Assembly (NCBI RefSeq): GCF_036227325.1
Contig: NZ_CP109467.1
Coordinates: 8,990,001 to 9,054,000, forward strand
DNA length: 64,000 bases
Direction: 5' to 3'
Source of the DNA: Streptomyces sp. NBC_01465
GTDB taxonomy: Bacteria; Actinomycetota; Actinomycetes; Streptomycetales; Streptomycetaceae
The first letter of the stretch is position 1. Each line of letters begins with the position of its first letter. The notes beneath the pieces are model-generated. The model made no database searches and had not been told where the DNA came from. It was given only the letters and a program-made list of their open reading frames with translations. Shown here piece by piece: positions 54,201-63,000 of the stretch. The position numbers and the translations under genes were made by a program.

Positions 54201-54443
54201 GAACTGGAGGAGCGGCACCGGCGCAGGCTGGAGAACCAGCGGCTGAACGAGCGGCTCGCCAAGGGCCTGCTCGGCGACCCCGACATCGAGCGGATGACCG
54301 TCGTCACCGGCGAAGGGGCGCTGGGCGAGGCCGCGTTGGCCGACCTGCTCGGCGGGGACGACGACGGCGAGCGGACTGCGCGCGCCGAGTCGAACGGTGG
54401 GCCACGGGAAGGGGGCGGCGGCCGTGGACCGGCAACCGTCTGA
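51249..54443 (+). CDS. Unknown 1064-aa protein B of the four-gene operon
   Basis: 1064 aa, ATG coupled to A. Residues 1-200 are helical and Ala/Arg-rich. Middle: FHDFAEYQFVRDPWSSIGLG and FIDTLYRLFLRFLAEDLYEL. Residues about 385-430 have YRQEWLPLGNQPGEIVRTVP followed by a Ser/Thr/Lys-rich, amphipathic stretch (about 420-520: SSEDVTSTETTTDSSTATKD ... KLSAGAGGEQGSSSKDTK), then YVYSKLQRAYELTTHLAEVN and more beta-rich sequence. The C-terminus is charged, coiled-coil-like (about 985-1000). No known domain. The amphipathic segment between two folded parts recalls membrane-inserting regions but that is speculation. GC and codon use match the rest of the window. Confidence 0.75.
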   Translation: MTDERLTQGPRVSGPGALPVRAAIAAIRRMASQPPPSESFGAWLGTSRLPHEDGDKVAVRRIVTPAHLVDPDALSSMSATNRAAAVGLNAAREAIAGLERTLGAGDAGDLHGTAAERLVLRHAARSALAHSAEALTDGAATEQVAGRALADRQESADTPHDATEADFLTRALTLLGGPVRAPLFGGPIVPGSAFHDFAEYQFVRDPWSSIGLGTPATVTPPTLERFLDRAHEIISNAVWAYCVMELDTGPYTSISYTPYFPGFIDTLYRLFLRFLAEDLYELQAALILPYTNSSHIPMDDVLSAFDHWVCELCRLTPYNAGKIAASFDDPARWLKAAKEVLALFDKMFPNAEPSEFLPEEDTGQYGFTPYPGGVNFGLRVVYRQEWLPLGNQPGEIVRTVPLGPKQSEKVSVKLVRTAKDVRSSEDVTSTETTTDSSTATKDSSEVVDQASSSFKWHVDAEASGGFGPVTAKLSAGAGGEQGSSSKDTKANLTETMAKTASRMKRDTKIVVSTETSVTDETSRVSEIVNPNDEIAITYVYSKLQRAYELTTHLAEVNSVVFVPEPVIPPGAVTTGWVQRHASIIAKVLLDPAFAGELAAIVAEPDEMTLPDDGGVFKAGAVAANAATGTYKEFTGGYMPDLLASGQDAYARALEAARAESADKQRRKHRRGGLLAHIRRHILHYLRAVWADEDSDQRWLRYSRQLVPTRWVFVPDGVPREGYPVNGRFVADYATESLRPLTEIINPAGPIGYAGNYAVFLLRGSARLANMHEALSALRAGYARFEVTVAPPASLVCLDSVAYEPRYPFATYELKSTGSTWTGRVSAVGGKACDLPVDVRAVGHGLDLDGLRLWLDGTPASGDTVRIVLQVTGELTDPEMRLLKLSDPLPPLTQQPGFFSAGLLEEMMRYVPAVAVALAAKRSWAQLDEEQRDVVRANYHRFLMTRGATRRTVLDTNNLVVDLDVGDTPALEDFKRLHRYLDVLKELEERHRRRLENQRLNERLAKGLLGDPDIERMTVVTGEGALGEAALADLLGGDDDGERTARAESNGGPREGGGGRGPATV

Positions 54444-55230
54444 CGAGGCACGCGAGTTGAGGGGCGGGGCCGTGGCCTGGCTCGGCGCGAGTGCGGCGGA
54501 ACGCCGGGTGCGCGAGGCGGCGCCCGTGGTGCCGCCCGGGCAGGCGGTGCCGTCCACCGACGTCAGTCCCGGCCTGCGCGGCGACGAAGTGCGTGTCGTC
54601 GCTTACCAGGAGGACTGGCCCGACCGCTTCGCCGCGGAAGAGCTCGAGCTGCGGGCGATCCTGGCCGACGCCGGGCTCGAGGCAGACATCGCCCATGTCG
54701 GCAGCACCTCCGTGCCCGGCCTGGTAGCCAAGCCCATCATCGACATCGCGCTCGGCGTGCCGGACCCCTCGGCCGTGGGCCCGCTGCTCGCCGCGCTGCT
54801 CGCGGCCGGGCGGGTCTACATCAAGGCCGGCAACCAGCCGGGCATGCTCCTGGTCGGCAGGGGCGACCCGCGGACCGTGCTCTACCACCTCGTCACGCAC
54901 TCCACGCCCGCCTGGGACCGGCTGCTCCTGGTGCGCCAACAGCTGCGCCGGCACCGGGGGTTGGCCGAGGAGTACGGGCAGCAGAAGCTCGCTGCGGCCG
55001 CCCAGCACCCCACCTCCCGCCTCGCCTACGCCGCCGCCAAGGGCGAGATCGTCCGCGCCATCCTCAACCGGGGCCACCTCGAACGCAGACGGGCCGCCGC
55101 CGCGCACGCCGTGGACCGGCAGCGCACCGCGCTCGAGCAGCAGCTGGGGCTGCTCGAAACGGGCTATCGCGGAGCGACGGACGAGCCCGCCGCGCAGCCG
55201 GTGCCCGTGGTGGACTACCCCACCTGGTAG
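54424..55230 (+). CDS. GrpB-family protein C of the four-gene operon
   Basis: I take GTG 54424 (in the 20-bp overlap with B); 268 aa. Residues about 60-230 match GrpB/UPF0157 nucleotidyltransferase-fold proteins: VVAYQEDWPDRFAAEELELR, IAHVGSTSVPGLVAKPIIDI and VLYHLVTHSTPAWDRLLL. The family probably transfers a nucleotide or binds a nucleotide-like ligand. N-terminal 55 residues and C-terminal coiled-coil tail (AHAVDRQRTALEQQLGLLET) are extra. In the operon it may act on A, B or D. Confidence 0.85.
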   Translation: MDRQPSDEARELRGGAVAWLGASAAERRVREAAPVVPPGQAVPSTDVSPGLRGDEVRVVAYQEDWPDRFAAEELELRAILADAGLEADIAHVGSTSVPGLVAKPIIDIALGVPDPSAVGPLLAALLAAGRVYIKAGNQPGMLLVGRGDPRTVLYHLVTHSTPAWDRLLLVRQQLRRHRGLAEEYGQQKLAAAAQHPTSRLAYAAAKGEIVRAILNRGHLERRRAAAAHAVDRQRTALEQQLGLLETGYRGATDEPAAQPVPVVDYPTW

Positions 55231-55236
55231 CCGCAC

Positions 55237-57435
55237 ATGGCTGGCGAACAGACACCCGGCGCGGGACGCGGCACCGGGAACCCCGGGACCGCGGACCGGG
55301 GCACCACGGACACGGGCACGGCCGTCGCCGTGCGCTGGGTCGACGTGATGCTCGGCGTGCCGAGTACGGGGCTGGGCCTGCTGCGGGTGACGCCGGTCTC
55401 CGGTGACGTGCTTCTGATCCCGGTCGAAGGGCTGCACGACTGGGCCCCCGGGCCCGCCTCGTGGACGTACCAGCGGGGCGTGCACAGGCTGCTGCGCGGC
55501 GGCGTCCTGCTGTGGCGGTCCACGGGGGGCGAGGGCACCAACTACCGTCAATTCTGCCTAATGATGGAGCGCACACCGGGCGCCGTGCCCGTCTCCGTCA
55601 TCGCGGTGGGAGTCAAGGGCAAGGGCGGCAGCGTACATCCGCTGAAGGCCGATCACCGTCCGCTGCTCCTCGACCCGAGGCTGCGCAAGCTGCTGCACGA
55701 CCTGCTGCAACGGTTTGGGAAGGTGCGCGTGCCCGAGGCCGACGAGCTGACCACCGAGCGGCTCGCGGCCCTCACCCATGCGTCCGCCGACGCGAAGGCC
55801 GTGGCCGATCGTGCGGCGCAGGCGTGGGCCCAGTTCGAGGCGGCCCGCGGCGCCAAGCCCGACCAGTTCGCGCTGATGGCCGAGACCCTGGTGACGCAGG
55901 GGGCGTACGACAACACCACTGTGCTGACCAACCAGCTGGAGATCCGCCGGGGCGCGGAGGGCCTCGGCCTCTACCACCGGCAGTGGCCGCTTATGTACTA
56001 CGGGCCGGACGGGCAGCCCTGCATGAACGAGGCAGGCGTGGAGCGCGACCAGTTCTACCAGGCATTCCGGCGCCATCTCGCGATCCGTGTCCCGCTGCCG
56101 CCGAACAACATCGTCACCCGGTACCTCAACGCGCTGCGGCTGACGGCGACCGACGAGAACGTCGCGCTGGGCGAGGCGATCGACGGCTACTGGCGCAACG
56201 GCGAACTCGCGTCCAAGGAGGTCATGCGGGACTGGGACCGGCAGGAGGCGGTGAAGAAGAAGCTCGACGAACACTATGGGCCGTTCGTCTTCTTTCTGTG
56301 CGCGCACGCCCTCGCGACGGTGCTGAAGAGGTTCAAGCGCACGGCGCCCTTCGGCCATGGCCTGATGGTGGCCCTGCACGCGGCTGGCAAGTTCTTCCTG
56401 ATCACGTTCACCGCGAGCTGTGCGCAGATGATGCTCGACGCCGGAGTGCACTTGAGCAAGGTGATCACGGTCGACGGCAAACCGGTCGACGACCTCTCGC
56501 AGAGCCATCTGGACGCCGCGGTCGCCCAGATCCGGCGCCTGCTCGTCGAGGTGGTGGCCTTCGGGCTCGAAGCGGGGATGCTCACCCTTGCCCTAGCGGG
56601 GGCCAAGGCGCTGCCCGGGCCGCCGGATGGGCCCATGCCCGCGGCCGTGACCGCGGGGGCCCCGAGCCGAGCGGTGGTGGCCGGGGGCGCTGGGACCGCG
56701 GCGGCCGAAGGCGGCGGTGTGGTGGCGTCTCCGCCCTACCTAATGGCGACGGGCAGGAGGCCGCCCACAGGCGAGACCGGCACGGAGAAGGAGAAGCGTG
56801 AGCTGCGCGCGGACAAGCGTCCGCGGTCCGACCGGCGTTATTTCGCCAGGAAGCAGATCAAGGTCAAGAAGCTGATCGAGGACCTCCTGGTGCACATGAA
56901 AACGCTGACACGCAAGGGAGTGCCGGATCCGATGCCGGGTCTGAACGGCCGCGATCTGGGAACCGAAACCGCCAGGTTCATCGAGCGGTACCCCAAACTC
57001 CGGGCGCGTTGGCTGGAGTTGTGGCGGGAACTGATCGAGCAGCGCAGAAAGCTGGGCGTCCAACTCGAGGCGGCGAAGGGTGACCAGGCGGCCACCCGGC
57101 CCCTGCTCGAACGGGAGCAGAAGCTGATCGAGCAGATGGACGAGCTGACCAAGCTAGAGAAGGGCACGATCGGAGACAAGAGGCTCGACCTCTTCGAAGC
57201 CTTTCTGGACGACTTCCGCATCGTCGTCACCGACGTCACCCAGCGCCCGTTCGACCCGGTGCACAACTTCAAGACCATGCTGTACACCCAGATCATGAGC
57301 TGGCTCACCGGATACGCCGAGGTGTACGGCATCGACATCGACAACCTGGACGCACAGCGGATGTTCCAGGCGGAGCCCAACCCCGCGCCCGAAACCGGAT
57401 CCGCACCCACACCTGGACCCGAGAACGTGCCCTGA
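55237..57435 (+). CDS. Unknown 732-aa protein D of the four-gene operon
   Basis: ATG 55237, 6 bp after C, without a strong site. Residues 30-190: beta-rich region (AVRWVDVMLGVPSTGLGLLR, DVLLIPVEGLHDWAPG). Middle: helices and LPPNNIVTRYLNALRLTATD. Residues about 345-460 are hydrophobic in part (EHYGPFVFFLCAHALATVLK, HAAGKFFLITFTASCAQMML, LEAGMLTLALAGAKALPG), which could be buried helices or membrane-associated. Residues 505-650 are strongly charged coiled coil (ARKQIKVKKLIEDLLVH, ARWLELWRELIEQRRK). No family recognised. Confidence 0.75.
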   Translation: MAGEQTPGAGRGTGNPGTADRGTTDTGTAVAVRWVDVMLGVPSTGLGLLRVTPVSGDVLLIPVEGLHDWAPGPASWTYQRGVHRLLRGGVLLWRSTGGEGTNYRQFCLMMERTPGAVPVSVIAVGVKGKGGSVHPLKADHRPLLLDPRLRKLLHDLLQRFGKVRVPEADELTTERLAALTHASADAKAVADRAAQAWAQFEAARGAKPDQFALMAETLVTQGAYDNTTVLTNQLEIRRGAEGLGLYHRQWPLMYYGPDGQPCMNEAGVERDQFYQAFRRHLAIRVPLPPNNIVTRYLNALRLTATDENVALGEAIDGYWRNGELASKEVMRDWDRQEAVKKKLDEHYGPFVFFLCAHALATVLKRFKRTAPFGHGLMVALHAAGKFFLITFTASCAQMMLDAGVHLSKVITVDGKPVDDLSQSHLDAAVAQIRRLLVEVVAFGLEAGMLTLALAGAKALPGPPDGPMPAAVTAGAPSRAVVAGGAGTAAAEGGGVVASPPYLMATGRRPPTGETGTEKEKRELRADKRPRSDRRYFARKQIKVKKLIEDLLVHMKTLTRKGVPDPMPGLNGRDLGTETARFIERYPKLRARWLELWRELIEQRRKLGVQLEAAKGDQAATRPLLEREQKLIEQMDELTKLEKGTIGDKRLDLFEAFLDDFRIVVTDVTQRPFDPVHNFKTMLYTQIMSWLTGYAEVYGIDIDNLDAQRMFQAEPNPAPETGSAPTPGPENVP

Positions 57436-57893
57436 ATGCGCACCGCGCCAGCGGCTACGGTGTAACTCCAAGGTGGGGTTTGCCCCGAAATGTGGACATC
57501 TCTTGAAGGTCGGATCGTGGGATCCGACGAGGAGGTGTCCAGGTGGCTGTCACCCGGTATTCGGAAGAGTTCAAACGGGACGCGGACGTAGCCCTTGGTG
57601 CCGGGCCAGGCTGCGGGCTGGCGCGACTGGCCTCGCATGTGCCCTTGGAGCCGTCAGTTTCACAGGCACCGCACCTTGGTGGCCAAGGTTGGCAAAAATC
57701 GGACATTAAACTCTAAATCTATTGTTTGCGGTGGGCCTCGGTGCAAGACTCTGGCCGCCTGGCCGAAGCACCTCGCCGGCCAGACCACCGCTCCGCCTCT
57801 CGGCCCGCGGGACCCAGACCCAACCATTTCGCGTGAACCGGGTGTCGCTCGGGCTCTCCATCCATCTCTCAGCGAGAAAACCGGAGAAGGCCC
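57436..57893. other. IS3 5' scar and intergenic sequence
   Basis: Contains the IS3 orfA fragment at 57543 and no other gene. The lectin gene starts at 57894; GGAGAAG lies 10 nt upstream of its ATG. Confidence 0.45.
57543..57602 (+). pseudogene. IS3-family orfA, N-terminal scar
   Basis: GTG 57543, preceded by GAGGAGG, reads MAVTRYSEEFKRDA, the conserved start of IS3 OrfA (Tnp_1 HTH) transposases, then leaves the family after codon 14. The upstream 80 bp with TGTGGACATCTC look like the native IS left end. The remainder of the IS is missing. Confidence 0.65.
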
Positions 57894-58403
57894 ATGACGA
57901 TTCGACGCAAGCTGCTCGCGCTCCTCACCGCGGTGTTGGCCCTGCTTGCCCTCTCTATGGCCAGCGCCCCGGCACAGGCCGCAGGCTTCACCCCGATCAA
58001 CATCTGGAACTCCAGCCACTGCCTCGACAACGCCACCGAGAACGCGGCGAAGCTCCACATGTGGTCATGCACCGGCGGCTCCGAGCAACGGTGGCTCCAG
58101 GGGATCAACACGACCACCCAGATGTTCACTTTCACCAACCAGCACACCGGGCGCTGCATCACCGCCCCCGCATCGGGCACCGGCACGGTCATCATGGGCG
58201 TCTGCAACGCAGGCGCCACCACCCAGCAATGGCGGGCCCTCTACGTGGCCAACCCCACCTCCCCTTCCGCAGGGTGGTACGTGATCTGGCAGAACCGCTC
58301 GAGCGGATACTGCCTGTCGACGCCCAGCGTGGGCAACGGCACGCTCGTGCAAACATGGCCCTGCGACATCGACGACCACTACCAGAAGTGGCACCAGCAG
58401 TAG
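57894..58403 (+). CDS. Secreted ricin-type beta-trefoil lectin
   Basis: 169 aa. Signal peptide residues 1-30 (MTIRRKLLALLTAVLALLAL then SMASAPAQAA, likely cleaved after AQA). The mature part is one RICIN domain with the QxW motifs EQRW, QQW and YQKW and the paired cysteines typical of the fold (CLDN, WSC, CIT, GVC, CLS, WPC). It binds sugars outside the cell, as a carbohydrate-binding module. ATG preceded by GGAGAAG. It stands alone, with its 3' end next to the IS5-like element. Confidence 0.9.
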   Translation: MTIRRKLLALLTAVLALLALSMASAPAQAAGFTPINIWNSSHCLDNATENAAKLHMWSCTGGSEQRWLQGINTTTQMFTFTNQHTGRCITAPASGTGTVIMGVCNAGATTQQWRALYVANPTSPSAGWYVIWQNRSSGYCLSTPSVGNGTLVQTWPCDIDDHYQKWHQQ

Positions 58404-58536
58404 GCACTCGCCCGTACGCTTCGACATCACTTACAGCACCCGAAAGGCTGTCCCGCAAAGGCCGACCGGGCCCCGCGCCGGGTCGTGAGTGGGATAGTCG
58501 TGGGACTTCGACGCGGGGCTGTGGCAACCTGCGAAC

Positions 58537-58875
58537 ATGCCAGAGCTGCGCCTTCATGCAGGCCGATACTTCGCTGTTCAGTTCCACTACGCCTTGCCGG
58601 ACGATGCCTGGTGTGTGGAGCTGAGCGAGGCTGTCGCGGCGCCGGCCGCCTGGGCTGAGATCCCCGACGCGGCAACGCATCTGCCTGGACCGGCCTTCCT
58701 GGTTGCGGTGATACCCGATGAGGATCCAGACCTGGAGCCGACCGTCCACATCCATAGCCACGACGAGCGCGTCATCCCCTACGAGATCATGCGCTGGTTC
58801 ATGGAGCATGTGGCCGAGCAGGTGGAACGCTGCCGCATCACGTTCGAGCAGGGAGCACCTGAAGCAGTGCAATGA
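58537..58875 (+). CDS. Hypothetical passenger protein inside the IS element
   Basis: ATG 58537, 112 aa: MPELRLHAGRYFAVQFHYAL, DAATHLPGPAFLVAVIPDED and IMRWFMEHVAEQVERCR. An alpha/beta protein of no known family and with no clear ribosome site. It lies inside the inverted repeats, 8 bp before the transposase start, so it would be mobilised with the element. Confidence 0.55.
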   Translation: MPELRLHAGRYFAVQFHYALPDDAWCVELSEAVAAPAAWAEIPDAATHLPGPAFLVAVIPDEDPDLEPTVHIHSHDERVIPYEIMRWFMEHVAEQVERCRITFEQGAPEAVQ

Positions 58876-58882
58876 TCACGCA

Positions 58883-59650
58883 GTGACTAGTGTGATCACA
58901 GCGTCGGAACCTTCCTGGATAGCCCCGTTCAGCGGACTGAGTCCACGTCAGTTCAGCAAACTGATCACAGCGTTGCGGCGCGGAGGTGCGGATCCCTTAC
59001 GCAAGGGACGGCCGTGGAGTCTGCCGCTCGAGGACCGCGTGCTGCTGATCGCGGCGTATTGGCGGACGAACCTGACCCTGCGCCAGCTGGCGCCGCTCTT
59101 CGGGGTGTCCAAGTCCGCGGCCTACCGCATCATCGACCACCTCGGACCCACGCTCGCTCTCCAGCAACGCAAGCGGTTCCGCAAAGACACCGTGCTGATC
59201 GTGGACGGCACCCTGGTTCCCACCCGGGACCACATTATCGCCGAGCAATCGAAGAATTGCCGGTACTCGACCAACCACCAGGTCGTCATCGACGCCGATA
59301 CCCGTGCGGTGGTCGTGGTCGGATCGCCTCTGCCCGGCAACCGCAACGACTGCAAGGCATGGGAGGAGTCCGGCGCGAAAGCTGCTGTGGGCAACACCCT
59401 GGTCATGGCCGACGGCGGCTATCCGGGCACCGGGCTTCTCATGCCTCACCGTCGCTCCCCGGGCGAGGAGTTGTCCGAGTGGAAGCGGGAGCACAACCGC
59501 TCGCACAAACAGGTCCGCGCCCGCGTCGAGCACGTCTTCGCCCGCATGAAGACCTGGAAGATCCTCCGCAACTGCCGCCTCAAAGGCGCCGGCGTCCACC
59601 ACGCCGTACTCGGCATCGCCCGCCTGCACAACCTCAACCTCGCTGGGTAG
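58883..59650 (+). CDS. IS5-family transposase (DDE_Tnp_4 type)
   Basis: GTG 58883, 255 aa. The N-terminal helix-turn-helix region (FGVSKSAAYRIIDHLGPTLA) is followed by a DDE_Tnp_4 core: VDGTLVPTRD (first Asp), VMADGGYPGTGLL (second Asp), and RARVEHVFARMKTWKILRNC (Glu). Single complete ORF; length matches the family. It should move the surrounding 1.3-kb element. Confidence 0.88.
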   Translation: MTSVITASEPSWIAPFSGLSPRQFSKLITALRRGGADPLRKGRPWSLPLEDRVLLIAAYWRTNLTLRQLAPLFGVSKSAAYRIIDHLGPTLALQQRKRFRKDTVLIVDGTLVPTRDHIIAEQSKNCRYSTNHQVVIDADTRAVVVVGSPLPGNRNDCKAWEESGAKAAVGNTLVMADGGYPGTGLLMPHRRSPGEELSEWKREHNRSHKQVRARVEHVFARMKTWKILRNCRLKGAGVHHAVLGIARLHNLNLAG

Positions 59651-59721
59651 GCCGCGGGTTGCAGCAGCAGCCAACCGGACTCCGGACACCTCAAAGATCA
59701 TTTACGGGACAACCTTTAGCA

Positions 59722-59746
59722 AGCCCCGCCGGGCTCATGCGGGGCT
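59722..59746. terminator. Terminator-like hairpin after the IS
   Basis: AGCCCCGC pairs with GCGGGGCT around a 9-nt loop; no T-run. It lies just after the right inverted repeat and may be the 3' end of a cut gene's transcript. Confidence 0.5.
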
Positions 59747-60000
59747 CGGTTGACGGCGAGATCGTCACCGCAAGGTCTTCGGCGATCTCGCAAGGCTTCT
59801 TGCCGCTGAACCTCCGCCGGAAGGCCCGCCGCCTGCTCGCCATGCTGCCGCCTGGCACTGTGAAGGGGAAGGTGGTGTGAACCGGCGCACGGAACCGGAG
59901 CAGGCTGTCTGTGCGGGCGATTAGTGAGGTACATGGCTGTTGTCAGTGGTCCTCGCTAATCTCCTGGGATCTGTGCGGTGTCGGACGATCAGGGGGCGAG
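59747..60000. other. Intergenic with a possible gene tail
   Basis: A plus-strand frame ends at 59880 with LPLNLRRKARRLLAMLPPGT, KGKVV, a plausible C-terminus of a lost gene. The STAND gene start at 60001 follows with AGGGGGCGAG. No other gene. Confidence 0.3.
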
Positions 60001-63000
60001 ATGCTGCGGTTAGACGGTGGCCGGGTGGCCGCTCGCGGGTTTCAGTACCAGTACTTGCGCACACTCGAAGCGATGCTGACGGCCTCCGACTGTGCACAGG
60101 TGCACGGATGCCGGATCGAAGGGCCCGCCGACAGCACGTCGACCTCGGCCGTCGACGTGGTCGATTTTGACCTGGTGGACGGGGTCGGCGACTGCGTGCT
60201 GGCGGCGCAGGTCAAGAGCGCCTCGCCGGGACGCCAGGTCAGCGCCCCAGATGCGTTCACGATCCTGGCCGAGTTGGTCTCCAAGGTCGAGGCCGAGACG
60301 TATGAGCTGATCACCGCGGCGCTGCCCGATCGCAATTGCCGGGCCCTGGCCAAGGCCCTGGACGAAGCATCCTCCTCGCCCCTGCGGCTGAAGGAGGTGC
60401 TGGCCGGACTCTTGGAGAGGGCCCCGTCGGCCACGGCCCGCCTGGAGGCCCTCTCCGAACAGGACCTGGCACGGCTGGGTCGGGCCAGGATGGTCTTCGA
60501 CTCCAGGGACACCGAGGCCATCCGCCAGGACCTGCGGGAGCGACTGCGCCAGAGGCGGGCCCGCCATCGTGCCGGCCTGGGCGGCCGCTCGGCGGGCCTG
60601 ATCATTGGGCATCTCGTCGCCGAGATCATGCGCCGCGCAGCCGAACCCCGCGAGGCGTACTGGACGATCGCAGACTTCACCGCAGCAGCGCTGGTCGACG
60701 ACGACGTACTGGTGCGGGCGATGGGCCGGCAGGACTGGGGTACCGTGTTCGGTTCCCTCCCGCCGGTGCCCGACGTCGCTCGCCCGCTCCTGCTCGGCGA
60801 CATCGCCGAGGTGCTGACTCCTCCGGCGCCCGATGCCCGGTTGGTCAACTCCTGTGTGCTGGCGGGACTCTCGGGGATCGGCAAGTCCAGCGCGGCCGCC
60901 GCGTACGTCGCCGAACACGCCGACCGGTACGACCTTGTCTTCTGGATCGAGGCCGCGACGGAAGAGGCCCTCACCGCATCCTTCCGGCGCGTGTGGGGAC
61001 ACCTGAACGGGCATGCGCAGGACGGTTCGACGTCTTCGAGCACGGCCTACCTGCGCGAACAGGTCCACGAACTGCTCTCCGCGCTGCCCGGCCGCTGGCT
61101 GCTCATCTTCGATGACGCCTCTCCCACCACCGCCGACCCGTGGATCCCTCGACTGGGCCGCGGTGACGTACTGATCACCTCCATCGACAGCGCAGGCTGG
61201 CACCATGCCCCCAGCATCGGTGTCTCGCGGATGAACCACGCTCAGGCAGTGGAACTGCTCACCTGCCGCCTCCTGCTGAGCAACGAAGCGGCCACCGCCC
61301 ACCAAGAAAGTTTGGACGCGCTGGCCGACACCCTGGAGGGATGGCCGCTGGCCATCGAGCTGGCCTGCGGATACATGCGCACCTGCAGCATTCCCGTCGA
61401 GCGGCTTGACCACTACCGCTCACTCCTGCTCGACAGAGCCCTGAACGACCGCAGATCAGTTCCCTCGGGCTACCCGCGCACCCTGGCGGCCACCATCGAT
61501 CTGAGCCTGGAACGACTGGCCCAGAACACCGCCGACGACAGCGAGTTCCCCTACCAGGTACAAGAAGTGCTCGGATTTCTCTGCTACTTCGCATCCCAGC
61601 GCATCCCTGTGCACTTGGCCATGGCTTCTGCGTTCATCGGTCCCGATGCCGTACCCGCTGGCGCGGAGGCCATTTTCCTGGACGAATCCACCGTTCCAGT
61701 ACGGGAGATTATCCGATCGCTGATCCAAGTGTCCTTCGTCCGCTACGCCGAGCCCCTGCCCGTCCTCTATCCTCAATTCCCCGGCAGCGACGACACCGTG
61801 TCGATGAACACCGTCCTGCAGCATCTGCTGCGCCAGCGCCTGGCACAGGGAGCGGGAGTCCAAGAGGCGCTCTCGCGCAGCGCGTTCCACACCGCGCGCT
61901 GGCTCGGTGCCGCCTTGGACTCCGACGACGGCGACCGGGCCTGGGAGGTGGCCCAGCACGCGGCGGTCCTCGTGGACCACATCCAGGTCAAGGCGGTCAA
62001 GGACAACCACACCGCGATCCTGATCGGTAACCTCGCCGGTTTTGAGCACGTCCAGGGGCAGACAGGCGGAGCGCTCAGGCTGTTGCATCTGGAACTTGCC
62101 TGGCTTGAGGAGCTGGCCGACCCCAATGAGCTGCTGATCGCCCAGACCCGCATCTCCCTGGCCCAGTTGTACACACGCGAGGAATCGTCCGAAGCCCCGG
62201 ACCAAGCCCTCACTCTCCTGCCACCGCTCATCGACTACCTCGACCGCGTGCGCCGCGAAGACGCCGGCGAGCCGGCCGCCGCTCTGCTGGCCACAAAGGT
62301 CCGGCTGCTGCTGCACAACCTGGCCGACCAGCACCCCGACGACCTGCGGTTGCGGTCCCTGCTCAATGCCTTCACCACCGTGACCACCCAACTGCCCCAG
62401 ACCCCAGCCGTCGCCGAACTGATCGAGGGCGACCGGATAGCGCGCCTGTTCGGTGACGGTGACGTCCAAGGCGTCGCACACGCCGCCCGCGATCTGCTCC
62501 ACGGAAGCGGACACTCCTTCCACGCTGCGGAAGTTCAGCGCCAACTCATAGAAGCGCTCGCCTACCAGCACCGCTGGCAGGAGGCCGAAGCCGAGTTCGA
62601 GAAGTACCTCGTCTATACCGGCCCCCGCTCCCTGTACCGGTCCTCCGTCCAGGACTTCGTACACAACGTGGGACTCGCCTGCGCACTGGCGTGGCTCCAC
62701 TTCGTCAGCAGCCAGGCCGCGGCTCTGCTGCACCGCGTCTTGACGGAGAGCGGTACCGAGCATCTCGAGGCAGCACTGCCTGACCACGAACGGGCTCGGT
62801 TCACCCTGCTCAAGGCGGTCGATGCCGCAGCCCGCAGCGACACTGCCGTCTTCCTCCCGCTGATGAGAGAACTGGGCGCCAATCCTTTCGACAGGGAGGG
62901 CCTCGATCCGTCCTCCCCTTGGGAGCAGGTACTACAATCCCTGGTGGACCGGCTCAAGATCACCGTTAGCACGCAGATCCACGACCAGATCCAGGCGAAC

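Larger units (their letters stand above)
58443..59717. mobile_element. IS5-type element with 19-bp terminal inverted repeats
   Basis: Terminal repeats AAAGG(C/T)TGTCCCG(C/T)AAA at 58443-58461 and, inverted, 59699-59717 match at 16 of 19 positions. Between them lie two plus-strand genes, a hypothetical gene at 58537 and a DDE_Tnp_4-type transposase at 58883. The element is therefore about 1275 bp and carries a passenger. No clear target duplication was found. Confidence 0.65.

Noticed and set aside
52000..54557. A long minus-strand open frame (over 1000 codons) antisense to the unknown operon
   Set aside because: It is an antisense shadow of the high-GC coding strand; the plus strand has coupling, ribosome sites and plausible protein composition.
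61456..62787. Minus-strand frame of over 440 codons within the STAND gene
   Set aside because: Antisense to a strongly supported gene and without family content.
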